Of a DNA stretch of 64,000 nucleotides, positions 37,683-48,400 are shown piece by piece. The notes under the pieces were generated by a model. It made no database searches. It saw only the letters and a program-made list of their open reading frames with translations, and was not told where the DNA came from. The stretch is from Tritrichomonas musculus (Eukaryota > Parabasalia > Tritrichomonadida > Tritrichomonadidae). The stretch covers positions 1-64,000 of the forward strand of contig JAPFFF010000044.1 in NCBI GenBank assembly GCA_039105265.1, in the 5' to 3' direction. The translations under genes were made by a program, and so were the position numbers. The number at the start of each line of letters is the position of its first letter. Position 1 is the first letter of the stretch.

Positions 37683-38315
37683 TTATGCATTGTTAGCTGG
37701 CTTTGAATCTGATGATGTCATATATTTAGATTCAAAACCAAGATCCTTTCTTGCATTTGGTGTAGATTGTGGTACTTTGGCCTCTTCAAGAGGAATTTCT
37801 GGTGAAAGATCTGATTCGGTATTAAAAACTACTTTTTTAGGAACGTCAATGCTATCTTCATTATCTGACATAGATAGTGAAATATCTTCTGGAATATCAT
37901 CAGTATTAATTGAAGAAAATGAGAGTGAAATATCGTCTGGAATTTCACATGGATCAACTGAAACAATATCTGAATCATTAATATCGGGCAAATTATCTAT
38001 ATTGATACCTCTACCTGCTGCTTCATATTTAACAGTATGTTCTTCAACAACTACTTCTTCTGGAGTATTATCTTGGTTTTCAATTTTTTCGATTTTCTTT
38101 TCAATTTTGTTTATTTTCTCTTGGGTTTTCTTTGATCTTTTCTCTTCTTTCTTTTTTTCTTTCTTTTCTTTCTTTTCACTCTTCTTTTTTTCTTTGTTTT
38201 CACGATTTTCTTCTTTTCTTTCTTCTCGCATTTCGTGTTTTACTATTTTTCTTGGAACTTTCTGAAGTATTTCGGCTTGTGTATTATCTTTGATTTCGAC
38301 TTGATTATCAGACAT
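37683..38315 (-). CDS. highly charged protein of unknown function
   Basis: The protein has 210 residues from the ATG at 38,315 (MSDNQVEIKDNTQ). That start was chosen because a TCATTTTTT initiator lies 13 nt upstream; further upstream the frame opens only with TTG. Residues 30-85 are almost pure K/E/R and form a likely charged single helix (KEKKKSEKKEKKEKKKEEK). Residues 100-170 contain two similar segments, IPDDISLSFSSINTDD and IPEDISLSMSDNEDS, a short internal duplication. No family is recognised. It lies between two kinase-Sel1 genes on the same strand. Confidence 0.6.
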   Translation of the reverse strand: MSDNQVEIKDNTQAEILQKVPRKIVKHEMREERKEENRENKEKKKSEKKEKKEKKKEEKRSKKTQEKINKIEKKIEKIENQDNTPEEVVVEEHTVKYEAAGRGINIDNLPDINDSDIVSVDPCEIPDDISLSFSSINTDDIPEDISLSMSDNEDSIDVPKKVVFNTESDLSPEIPLEEAKVPQSTPNARKDLGFESKYMTSSDSKPANNA

Positions 38316-38323
38316 TAAAATAA

Positions 38324-38330
38324 AAAATGA
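38324..38330 (-). promoter_or_regulatory. initiator (Inr) of the charged-protein gene
   Basis: The minus strand reads TTTCATTTTTTA. The A of TCA lies 13 nt before the ATG at 38,315 and decides that start. Confidence 0.6.
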
Positions 38331-38645
38331 AATCAAGAATCATCAATAATAATTTTTATCTTCATTCAATTATTGAATGTTCATAAAAATTGAATGAATT
38401 ATTTAAAAATTCATTTCATATAAAAAAAATAAAAAAAAATTTCTATTCATTGTAATAAATTTATTTCAAAAAAAATAAAAGCAATAAATATACAATATAT
38501 AAATAAGTACTTATATTTTACAAAATATAAATCATTATTCATTACCGAAATATGATTTAAATATATTATTTATAGGTATATTAAAAAGCTATGTTAAAAA
38601 TAAATTCATGATTCTAATAAGAATATTAATAAAAAATACGAAAAC

Positions 38646-38702
<57 letters not shown>

Positions 38703-38733
38703 ACTTCATATGTAAAAGCATAAAAGAATTTAT
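38331..38733. other. AT-rich intergenic region with a poly-A tract
   Basis: No gene is visible. About 38,651-38,700 is an uninterrupted A run of about 50 bases, just beyond the 3' end of the kinase-UBR gene. A tract this long is prone to sequencing and assembly error. Confidence 0.7.
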
Positions 38734-41259
38734 TCAAATGCCATTACATCTGCAATATGGGTTAAGGATTCCGCAGCAACAATTTGTTTTCTGTATGCCA
38801 TAGTCAATGATCTCATGCTGATCATGGCAGCTTTCTATGCAGCACTTGCACATGAAATGCTGATCATCATATGGGAAGCAAGTAGCGCACTGGTAAGCAT
38901 GTTGGTAGACATTTTCATTGCCAAATACCTTTGATGTGCACACATCAGTGAGCCCCTTCTTTCCGCATTGGCATGCAAAGCAGTTGTCTGCCTGGATCAA
39001 TGTCGTATTGTGGTCTTTGTGGCAGCTCTTTGCGCATCCTTCGCATATATCAGCATTGCAATCAAAACAGTGATAAATATTGATGCATATTGGTGTTGTG
39101 AAGCCAATTTGGTCATGTGCGTGGCAAATAATCGATGCCCGTTGATAGTAATAATCAGATTTGCCATACTTTGGCTCTTCTTCGCATATGCTGCCTAATT
39201 CTAGTAATGCAAGAAGTGATCCTTTTTGTGCTGCTTCTCGGAGAAGATCAAAACTTTCTTTAATTTGTCCTTGGCGATGAAGATTCTGGCCTTTAACTGC
39301 TAATGCATCGAAATCTAATCTCGCATCGATGCAATTATTGAGTAATTCTTCAGCTGACTGCTCATCAAGTTCAGGAGTTTCAGAATTAACGTCCAAAACG
39401 TAATAAAAGAGCATGGCCGTTGAATGGCCGTTTTGGGCAGCTGACCTAAAGAAAAATTTCGCTTCTTCGCTGTCTTTATCAACATTAATTCCTTTGAGAA
39501 GATGCATTGCATAATCAAATTGAGCATCTACACAGCCGACTCTGGCAGCACCTTGTAATAGGTCCATTGCTGTTTCAACATCTTTTTCTACCCCACGACC
39601 AAATTCCAATTGAATCGACCATTTGTACATCATTTGTGGAATACCTTTGTCTGACCCAAATTTAAAGAACCTGTTAGCATTTTCTAGAGCAGGATGACCA
39701 AAGGTGCCAAGTTCGGACATCATTGAATATTTGATGACGGCATCTGGATATCCTGTTTTAGCTGCTATTTCGTAAAGGCCTTCCATCTCATTTTCTTTGT
39801 TGGGTATAACTTGGCCGTTAAAAATCATTTCAGCAAGAAGAAAGGAAGCTTCACCATTACCATGGTAAATGACTCTTTTAAGAAGGAAAGACCGCGCATC
39901 ATCGTATTTTTCAAGTTTAATTAAGCATTTTGCGTATTCATATTCTGCTTCATAGCTAAGCTCTTTATTCTTGCAGAGATTGGCAACCCTAATAAAGTTT
40001 TTCGAAGCTTCTTTGTAGTCTGGAGATCCAAAAGTGCCAGCAAAAAGGGCCTTTCCAAGTTCAAGTTGAGTTGCAAAGTTGCCTTTCGATGCTTCATCTT
40101 TTAATTTTTCGAGGGGAGATCTTTTGTCTTCTGCTGGGGATGACGCTGGTTTTTTAACATCTTTCGTGTGTTCTGATGGCTTTGGCTTTTCTTCTATCAT
40201 ATTGTTTGGTTCTACTGGCTGATCATTTGCTGATTTGGAAAGAGGAGTGGAAGATGGTAGTATAGGGTCGCTGAGTTTTTTTATTGGTGCTGATTCCACA
40301 AATGATGAAGCAGAGTTTTGTCTGAAAGGTTTTATTAGATCAATGTATTCTTGGAATAATGTTTGATCAATAGAATCATTATTAAACTTGTCCGATTCTA
40401 ATGTATTAGCAATTTCTGTGAAAGACGGCCGATGGGTAGGATTTTGATCCCAGCATCTTTCAATTAAGTCTTTCCAATAATCTGGAGTATAATCGGGAAT
40501 AGTTGGTCGTTTGCCTGCCATTACAAAACCAGCAACAGAAAGAGCTGGTATACCTTCAAATGGTGTGATTCCTGTTATAAGGTGATAGATTGTTATGCCA
40601 TATGAATAAACATCGATTTCTTTGGTTTGTTTTGCTGTGTCTGGATTCTCAAAAAATTCAGGAGCCATGATTATTTGCGTTGTTGCTGTTATGGATTGAT
40701 GGATTGATAACGAAGGGTTGACTTCCTTTGAAGTGTCAAAATCAGTAACAAAAGGTCGAAGATTTTCATCTATAAGGACATTTAATGGTTTGAGATCTCT
40801 GTGGATAACATTATGACTATGTAAATATTCAACTGCTGCAGCTACTCCATATGCTATGATCAATTTATGAGTATCATCCCAACGCGAATCCTTTTCATCA
40901 TCTTTGTTGTTTTTGACAATAACATCTCTCAAAGATCCATATTCCATAGCTTGAAGATAAATAAAGCCAGCATTTTTAGGTGTAATATAATAGCCAATGA
41001 ATGGAACAATTGCTGGGTGTTGGTATGTGGCTAATATTGATATTTCTCTATCAAATCGTGTTTTGGTATCACCGCCAAGTTTTTTGATAGACTTTTTAGC
41101 ACATTTTGTATTGTACCATTTATTATTCTTGTCTTTTGGTTTGTAAATCCAAAAAGTAACAACCCCACATCCGCCTTCTTTATTGGCAGTTTTTCTCTTC
41201 GGATCTTTCTCGAAATCTGATACATCAACAATCCATTTTTCGTGGTTAAATTTCTCCAT
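38734..41259 (-). CDS. protein kinase with Sel1 repeats and C-terminal UBR-box-like zinc fingers
   Basis: The protein has 841 residues from the ATG at 41,259; further upstream the frame opens only with TTG, and a CCATTTT initiator variant lies 16 nt before this ATG. The kinase domain (about 25-300) has a glycine-rich EGGCGVVTF loop, AKKSIKKL lysine, HRDLKPLN with catalytic Asp 155, and DFD (173-175) in place of DFG; an APEFF segment follows near 199. Asp 173 is kept, so activity is possible. About 390-700 holds degenerate Sel1 repeats (GVEKDVETAMDLLQGAARVG). The C-terminal 135 residues carry about 20 Cys and several His in CxxC-type spacings, for example YHCFDCNADICEGCAKSCH and ATCFPYDDQHFMCKCC, ending in a CCCG turn. 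This matches two UBR-box-like fingers, known in N-degron recognition. Confidence 0.85.
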   Translation of the reverse strand: MEKFNHEKWIVDVSDFEKDPKRKTANKEGGCGVVTFWIYKPKDKNNKWYNTKCAKKSIKKLGGDTKTRFDREISILATYQHPAIVPFIGYYITPKNAGFIYLQAMEYGSLRDVIVKNNKDDEKDSRWDDTHKLIIAYGVAAAVEYLHSHNVIHRDLKPLNVLIDENLRPFVTDFDTSKEVNPSLSIHQSITATTQIIMAPEFFENPDTAKQTKEIDVYSYGITIYHLITGITPFEGIPALSVAGFVMAGKRPTIPDYTPDYWKDLIERCWDQNPTHRPSFTEIANTLESDKFNNDSIDQTLFQEYIDLIKPFRQNSASSFVESAPIKKLSDPILPSSTPLSKSANDQPVEPNNMIEEKPKPSEHTKDVKKPASSPAEDKRSPLEKLKDEASKGNFATQLELGKALFAGTFGSPDYKEASKNFIRVANLCKNKELSYEAEYEYAKCLIKLEKYDDARSFLLKRVIYHGNGEASFLLAEMIFNGQVIPNKENEMEGLYEIAAKTGYPDAVIKYSMMSELGTFGHPALENANRFFKFGSDKGIPQMMYKWSIQLEFGRGVEKDVETAMDLLQGAARVGCVDAQFDYAMHLLKGINVDKDSEEAKFFFRSAAQNGHSTAMLFYYVLDVNSETPELDEQSAEELLNNCIDARLDFDALAVKGQNLHRQGQIKESFDLLREAAQKGSLLALLELGSICEEEPKYGKSDYYYQRASIICHAHDQIGFTTPICINIYHCFDCNADICEGCAKSCHKDHNTTLIQADNCFACQCGKKGLTDVCTSKVFGNENVYQHAYQCATCFPYDDQHFMCKCCIESCHDQHEIIDYGIQKTNCCCGILNPYCRCNGI

Positions 41260-43562
41260 TTTATTAAAATAAAATGGCAATTAAAATTTTCTTAATCTAA
41301 AACAAATCATATCTCAAAATAAAAAAAGATAAAGCATTGATTTTGATCCAAAATAAGATTAAAAAGAAATATTTTAAATTGTATTTAATAAGATTTAATA
41401 TATAAACTATCCCTTTCGGCCGTATGCCCTACTTGAAGAATTTTATATGTAAAGTATTCAAATAAACAGATTTCTGAGCTTATATAATAAAAGTTATAAC
41501 TTTTAGAAAAACTTTGTAAAATAAACTTTTCAAAGAAGCACCAAATAGCCATATAATACAAAACCGCCTAAAGGCTATACCTTTTATAAAAGTTTTTGCA
41601 AAATAAACTTTTCAAAAAAATTCTCTTTTATATGTGCTTAGGATCCTATTATATAAGCTCAGAAATCAGTTTATCATTTGTTATTATTGTCAAATCGCAA
41701 TAAAAAAAACTGAGTTAAAATATAAAAGAGAACTATTTTCCATGAATTTCTTCCTACGTGGTGAAAGTGGATAGGGTGATTCAAATGTTGTTATATCTTA
41801 TTTGTAATGATTTTTTAGAGGCATATCAACCAAAAAAAAGCTCTCAAAAAGTGAAAGTAGAAAATAAGATAAGTCCAATTATAAAAGATTAATATAAAAA
41901 AGAAGAATGTATTTATGATCTCTGGAATCCAATTATTTAGTTTGTACAATAAAAATTAATAGTTTTTAGGTAAAAAACATCAATTTTGATTTTTTATTTT
42001 ATCCACTCTATAGAAATATAAGATCCAAGATTCTTTACATTTATAACTTAATAATATTAACAAATTACTAATGGTTTTTATGATTACTCTATACGTTCTT
42101 TAAATATCTAAACATAAAACGTCTTATTTTCAAATAGTTGTGATACTAATAATATTTCATTTTTTAATCAAAATAAAACAGCCATTTTAATAATTATATT
42201 GGAATTTTCTTTTATACGTTTCAATATACACTAATATTATACTTTCAATTCAATTGATAGTTCATTGAAAAAATAAATTATTATTAGTGCTCAAAATATG
42301 ATTTTTAGAGGATTTATAGAACTTATGATAAATTCATTTCATTTTACTTTAAAATTATATAAAAAAAATTTTGAAATAAATCATTTTTTATTTTTACCGA
42401 TCGAACTTTTTCAAATAATTATATTTTAAATAAATATTTGAGAATATTAGAGCAGAGATTTATTTTGTTGATTAATAAAAATTATATACTTCTTTATTAA
42501 AATTCAAATAATGATTTTACCTACTTTATAAAATCAAAATAAAATATTTTAAAATATTTATTTTAAATTTTTTGTGATATGCAAATATAATTACTTTTAT
42601 AAATTTATAATTAATATCTAAGTATATTTATATCATAAAATAAATTTTTGATAATTCAGTTTCCAAGTTATAAGTAAAACTTATTTATTCTTCTCAAATT
42701 GAAAGAATATTCAATTAACCATCTCTCAAATTGAAAAGCTATTCAATAAAAATTCTCTCAAATTGAAATGGTATTCAATCTTGATCTTATCAAAAATGAA
42801 AGAGAATTCATTTTTCAATATATCAAATTTGAATATATCTACTTTTTGAATTGAAGATATTGAGTTAAAAATGATGATTTGAATGAAAACTAAAAACTGT
42901 ATAGAAGTTTTCGTTTGCTCAAGAGGAAAAGTTTTAATATACATCATTTAAATCTTATATTATCATTTTCAAAAAAATTTATCGAGTAGAATTTTGGTTG
43001 ACATGCCTCTGATTTTTTATAAGAATTGATCTTTGATGATTTGTTTTGATCTTCAATGCATGCAGCTGTTTATTAAGCTTGCGAACATACTATTCATTTT
43101 ATTTGATAGATAAATGATCAAAAGTTGGCATTCCTTTCCTTATTGATAATAACATTTTCTGTTCCAATTTTTGCAGCTGATTTAAACGAATCGTTGTTTA
43201 TTCTAATCGCTGTCTCATCATCATTAAAAACTTTAATCAATCCATATTTTGTGGCAACAAGGGAAAGCTGATTTAGGAAAATTTTTACATATTTTAGGTT
43301 TATTTTCCCTCTTCGGTAAAGACTGTAAGCATTCTTTTGAAAAATTTGCTAATCTAAATGTCAGAAAATTGCAGATGCAGCAAGTTGTACCCTTTTATAT
43401 AGGTCGTTCCAAAATATTGTTGCATCTCAGAACCTTTAATTGTTCTCAGCAAAATTATTTTGATATTAATAAATATGAATTGTATAATTTCTACTTTATT
43501 AATTATATTGTAGACATCCTAATTGTAATTAAAAAATAGATCTTTTTTTTTTTTTTTTTTCA
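41260..43562. other. long AT-rich intergenic region with repeats
   Basis: About 2.3 kb with no convincing intact gene. It contains a MITE-like inverted repeat (about 41,458-41,679) and a short tandem repeat near 42,694-42,770 (three copies of TCTCAAATTGAAA spaced about 30 bp). Near 43,190-43,450 there is a trace of possible decayed coding sequence (PSSVKTV and HSFEKFANL in adjacent frames), reminiscent of BspA-type repeats. Confidence 0.5.
41458..41679. mobile_element. MITE-like element with inverted ends
   Basis: The left end AATAAACAGATTTCTGAGCT is followed by TATATAA, and the right end TTATATAAGCTCAGAAATCA is its near-exact inverse, about 220 bp apart. Inside, a block AAAATAAACTTTTCAAA occurs twice in direct orientation. 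No ORF is inside. Size and structure fit a non-autonomous DNA transposon, but no second copy is in the window to prove mobility. Confidence 0.5.
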
Positions 43563-44410
43563 AAATGAATATTGATGTTCGCTCAATCGTGCTCTATCTT
43601 AACATGCAAAGAAAAGAACCAAATTAAAATAAAAAAATAACACATTCCATCAAAAGATAATAGGTTACTCAACTGTCACAAAATATATCAGAGAAGATTT
43701 TTTTGCTTCTCACAAAACTATCGATGAAAATGACCATGTAAATTTCGAACATTTGCATTTTCAAGAATTAATTCTAAAAGCGTTTAAGGATTATCCGTTT
43801 TACTCATCCAGAGAAATTCCTGTGATCACTAATATTCCGAAAACAACAGTATATCGTATACTTACGATTGAACTTCATTTTGTTTCTTCGTATTTATAAT
43901 GGGTCTCCCATTTTTTAAATGAGGCCCAAAAAATAACACGAGTGGAACTATCAAAAAGTTTATAATCGTCCATTGAAAAAGCTAAGCACCTAAGTTTTCA
44001 TTTATTCTTTACCGTAGATTTGTCATGTATTTATCTTTCTATTGATTATACAATTCGATGGATGCATGAGGGAGATAAACTATCAACAAGAGAGAAGAAG
44101 AAGATTGGGTCAAAAAGAATCATGCTTACAGTCTTTTGGAATGCTGAAGGTTTTCTTATTGCTGATTTGCTTCCAGAAGGAATGCGTTTTAATTCCGAAT
44201 ATTTTATCAATAACATACTAGAAAAGATTTTCAAAATAACCGCTGAGCGAGAGCTGAGTGTCATCGAAAAGTTACGCTTCATTTCGACAAAGCTCGGCCA
44301 CATACTACAAGAAAAGTGATTCAATATATGGACGTTCACCATATGAAGAGAACTCCACATCCTCCTTTCTCACCTGATATAGCTTCATCAGACTTTTTTC
44401 TTTTCGGAAC
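43563..44410 (+). pseudogene. mariner-family transposase, decayed
   Basis: Mariner transposase sequence can be followed in pieces: YSTVTKYIREDFF near 43,672, LKAFKDYPFYSSREI, TVYRILTIELHFVS, TVDLSCIYLSIDYTIRWMHE near 44,015, LHFDKARPHTTRK near 44,275 and PPFSPDIASSDFFLFG near 44,360. The D, D34D residues are all recognisable. The gene is inactivated by in-frame TAA codons (near 43,897 and 43,966), an early stop cluster near 43,620 and a frameshift between the second and third parts (near 44,276). After FLFG the similarity stops at the junction with the opposing acetyltransferase. Trichomonads are known to carry mariner families. Confidence 0.85.
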
Positions 44411-45144
44411 CGGGCGAGGAGACGGCAAAAGAAGTGAAACTCTCTTGCACAATTGACTGTTTCGTACACAACTGCCCTGCCAAGACCTTTCCTTCTATAC
44501 TCAGGAAATGTTGCAACAGGCTCTATATATGCTGTATTTCCGCCATTGTACCAAAACCCACAATGAGCGGCATATTCTTTGCCCTTAATTGCAAAAACCT
44601 TGCCGTCTCCTCGCCCCGGTTCCTGCGGAATCTCCTCATTATCAAAGCTATGATATATCACCAATCGCCACTGCCAGGCATCAATCTTTGAATCCGGGTC
44701 ATTCAAATGGAATCCTTCCTGAAATTGAAAAGAAAGATTATGCGATAAGTCTATTTCCAGAACACTTTGGGAATGCCGGATTTTAAAGCCTTCATTTTCA
44801 AGTAATTTGCACAGCATTATGTCGCTGAGATTTGCCTTTATGACTACCGTATTGATATCTGTTTTCATCACATAACCAATCATCTGTTCCAAAAGGTTTT
44901 CATCAGAAGTTGAGCGAAGGATATACCTCCTATCATCAAAACTTGTATCATACATTACCACGCCAACAGGCTCGCCGTTTTCCTTTCGAAACAGAGCATT
45001 TTGTGCCATGCCCCAATCCAAACGCCCCCAATAGAAATGCTCATTATAGCCGATATCTGCAATTTTCTGAAGTAACTTACTGATTTCTTCGTACGGTTTG
45101 TTAAATCGCATGTTACCTTTATAGTTCTCAATCGTTTTAAACAT
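44305..45144 (-). CDS. bacterial-type GNAT acetyltransferase, 3' truncated and fused into mariner
   Basis: The protein has 279 residues from the ATG at 45,144 (MFKTIENYKG); further upstream only TTG opens the frame. The acetyl-CoA-binding motif is EPVATFPEYRRKGLGRAVVY, the RxxGxG loop of GNAT enzymes. The sequence resembles bacterial, probably Firmicutes, acetyltransferases, and the region is visibly richer in G+C than its flanks, suggesting lateral transfer. After VNCARE the expected C-terminal strand and helix are missing. The remaining 50 or so residues read through the junction and the antisense of the mariner pseudogene until a chance stop. A TCATTTGG initiator-like element is 23 nt upstream of the ATG. 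The truncated protein may be inactive; its substrate is unknown. Confidence 0.75.
   Translation of the reverse strand: MFKTIENYKGNMRFNKPYEEISKLLQKIADIGYNEHFYWGRLDWGMAQNALFRKENGEPVGVVMYDTSFDDRRYILRSTSDENLLEQMIGYVMKTDINTVVIKANLSDIMLCKLLENEGFKIRHSQSVLEIDLSHNLSFQFQEGFHLNDPDSKIDAWQWRLVIYHSFDNEEIPQEPGRGDGKVFAIKGKEYAAHCGFWYNGGNTAYIEPVATFPEYRRKGLGRAVVYETVNCAREFHFFCRLLARFRKEKSLMKLYQVRKEDVEFSSYGERPYIESLFL
44406..44428 (+). repeat. short inverted copy at the mariner/GNAT junction (arm 1)
   Basis: GGAACCGGGCGAGGAGACGG with three further bases is the near-exact inverse of GNAT sequence at 44,600-44,624. It sits exactly where mariner similarity ends. One base differs (a lost C). Confidence 0.75.
44600..44624 (-). 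repeat. inverted partner within the GNAT gene (arm 2)
   Basis: This segment encodes the EPGRGDGK part of the acetyltransferase. Its inverse copy lies at the gene's broken 3' end, about 190 bp away. Confidence 0.75.
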
Positions 45145-45162
45145 AATTAAATCGGCGTAGAC

Positions 45163-45169
45163 CAAATGA
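45163..45169 (-). promoter_or_regulatory. initiator-like element of the acetyltransferase gene
   Basis: The minus strand reads TTTTCATTTGG. The A of TCA lies 23 nt before the ATG at 45,144. If used, the bacterial-type gene has a trichomonad core promoter. Confidence 0.45.
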
Positions 45170-45207
45170 AAAAGTAACTTTAATGTTTATGAATTTATAA
45201 AATAAAA

Positions 45208-45272
45208 AATCTCTTGAATGGTTCACTTTTTGAGGGAGAAAAACTCAAAAAGTGAAAGCTATTCAGAGATTT
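45208..45272. repeat. hairpin with TTCACTTTTTGAG stem
   Basis: TTCACTTTTTGAG at 45,222-45,234 pairs perfectly with CTCAAAAAGTGAA at 45,244-45,256 across a nine-base loop. The stem extends imperfectly outward (AATCTCTTGAATGG against GCTATTCAGAGATT). The hairpin lies between the acetyltransferase gene and the left end of the palindromic element. Confidence 0.7.
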
Positions 45273-45351
45273 ACGAATTTTCCTCCTCACTTTTTGTGAG
45301 CTATGCTCTCAAAAAGTTATTACGGAAAATTAAGAAATAAAAAACTTTATT

Positions 45352-45402
45352 ATATAGTCCTAGCACGAGAAAATTCTCATTTTTACACGAGAAAAAAAAG
45401 TT
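45352..45402 (+). repeat. left terminal inverted repeat of the palindromic element
   Basis: It reads ATATAGTCCTAGCACGAG, AAAATTCTCATTTTTACACG, then an AGA-rich A run. The same string in reverse complement ends the element at 57,501, with T in place of C in the TTCTC block. Confidence 0.8.
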
Positions 45403-45492
45403 TTTTTGATAATTATGATCAACTTTTTCAGAAGGGAAAAAATTTTGTTTGGAAAAAAATTTGATTTTTCAATAAAAATTTTTTGGAAAATC

Positions 45493-48400
45493 TTCACTTT
45501 TTCCCACTTTTTCAAAAAAAAAGTTGATTTTTTTCTGAAAACATTTTTTATTATGCATTTTTTTCAAAAAAAAAATAAAGTTATGCATTTTTTTTAATTT
45601 TTTAAAAAAATAGTTGAAAAATTTGGTTAGGCAATTTAGGTATTCATGGAGGAAAAATCCCCAAAAAATATATATTGATCACTGTATGATGAAAGTTATA
45701 ATGGCATAAATTTTATTCGAAAATTTCATTTCTACTCAAGATATCTAATTTGATTTCGATAAAGAGTTTCAATAAAAAGCTACAAAAGTATGCAAACAAT
45801 GCACAATCGTATTTCAATTCATTATTTATACTCTTATTAATCAATTCTTAAATTTGATAATTATCAATTTATTTCGAATATTCGATATTTTTATTACTCT
45901 GTTTAAGTAATCCACTTTTCCGTTATATATAAGATTTTTCATCATATTTTACATACAATAACTCCAGTAAATGCTATGAATTGCATTTTAAAATTTTTAT
46001 ATTTATCAATGATATCCAAAAATCCTCATAGATAGTATACATAAATTTGTATTAAATATATATTAAATTAAATGTATATTTATGTTATACTGCTTATACT
46101 TCTTTATTTTCTTTTTTCATCGAGGAAAAGCCGATAATTATTCATAAATATAAACGTATTATCAAACGCGCATTATGTAAAAAATCAAATATTTCTAAAA
46201 TATGATGAGGAAAATAATATTAATTTTATGAAAAATGTAATTATTAAGTTAAACTTTTCATTTTACGCAGAAAATAAACAGATTTAAATAAAAAAGTATA
46301 AATTAAAAATGATTTTTTAAAAAATGCTTTTTATTCATTATTTGCTCATTATGAATAAATTAATTATGATGATGACAATTGCAAAAAAGATGATAACTGA
46401 AGAGACGAAGAGGAAAAAAATGATGATGAAGATAGCGAAGAAAAAGAAGAAAAATAAGAAGAAGACGATGATGATTGCATTGAAGAAGAAGAAGACGATG
46501 ATGATTGCATTGAAGAAGAAGAAGACGATGATGATTGCATTGAAGAAGAAGAAGACGATGATGATTGCATTGAAGAAGAAGAAGACGATGATGATTGCAT
46601 TGAAGAAGAAGAATACGATGATGAAGATGAAGATGGAGAAGAAGAAGACGATGCTGATGATGAAGAATAAGACGATGCTGATGATGAAGATGGAGAAGAA
46701 GAAGACGATGAAGAAGATGATGATGATGAAGATGGAGAAGAAGACGATGATGATGAAGAAGAAGATGATGATGAAGATGGAGAAGAAGACGATGATGATG
46801 AAGATGGAGAAGATGACGATGAAGAAGACGATGATGATGAAGAAGAAGATGATGATGAAGATGGAGAAGAAGACGATGAAGATGGAGAAGAAGACGATGC
46901 TGATGATGAAGATGGAGATGGAGAAGAAGACGATGATGAAGAAGATGATGATGAAGATGGAGAAGAAAACAATGATGATGAAGATGATGATGATGATGAT
47001 GATGAAGATGATGATGATGAAGATGGAGAAGAAGACGATGATGATGAAGATAATGATGATGATGAAGATGGAGAAGATGACGATGAAGAAGACGATGATG
47101 ATGATGAAGATGATGAAGAAGACGATGATGATGAAGATGGAGAAGATGACGATGAAGAAGACGATGATGACGAAGATGGAGAAGAAGACGATGAAGAAGA
47201 CGATGATGATGAAGAAGAAGATGATGATGAAGATGGAGAAGATGACGATGATGATGAAGAAGAAGATGATGAAGAAGATGGAGAAGATGACGATGAAGAA
47301 GACGATGATGATGATGAAGATGTAGAAGAAGACGATGATGATGAAGATGATGATGATGAAGAAGATGGAGAAGATGACGATGAAGAAGACGATGATGATG
47401 ATGAAGATGGAGAAGAAGACGATGATGATGAAGAAGAAGATGATGAAGAAGATGGAGAAGATGACGATGAAGAAGACGATGATGATGATGAAGATGGAGA
47501 AGAAGATGATGATGATGAAGATGATGATGATGATGATGATGATGATGAAGATGGAGAAGAAGACGATGATGATGAAGATGATGATGATGATGAAGATGGA
47601 GAAGAAGACGATGATGAAGAAGAAGAAGATGATGATGAAGATGGAGAAGAAGACGATGATGATTAAGATGGAGAAGATGACGATGAAGAAGACGATGATG
47701 AAGATGAAGAAGAAGACGATGAAGAAGACGATGATGAAGATGAAGAAGAAGACGATGAAGAAGACGATGATGATGATGAAGAAGAAGACGATGAAGAAGA
47801 CGATGATGAAGATGAAGAAGAAGACGATGAAGAAGACGATGATGATGATGAAGACGATGATGATGATGAAGATGGAGAAGAAGACGATGAAGAAGACGAT
47901 GATGATGATGAAGATGATGAAGATGATGAAGATGATGAAGAAGACGATGATGATGATGATGAAGACGATGATGAAGATGAAGATGATGAAGATGATGAAG
48001 AAGACGATGATGAAGATGAATAAGAAGACGAAGAAGAAGACGATTCTGATGATGAAGATGGAGAAGAAAAAGAAGAAAAAAAAAGACGATGATGATGATG
48101 AAAACGATGAAGATGATGAAGAAGAAGACGATGATGATGATGAAGATGGAGAAGAAGACGATGATGATGAAGAAGAAGATGATGATGAAGATGGAGAAGA
48201 AGACGATGATGATGAAGAAGATGATGATGATGAAGATGGAGAAGAAGACGATGATGATGAAGATGATGATGATGATGAAGATGGAGAAGAAGACGATGAT
48301 GATGAAGATGGAGAAGATGACGATGAAGAAGACGATGATGATGGAGAAGATGACGATGAAGAAGACGATGATGATGAAGAAGAAGATGATGATGAAGATG

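Noticed and set aside
43249-43539. 96-codon ORF
   Set aside because: It mixes frames of a possibly decayed LRR-like sequence and AT-rich DNA; not a credible intact gene.
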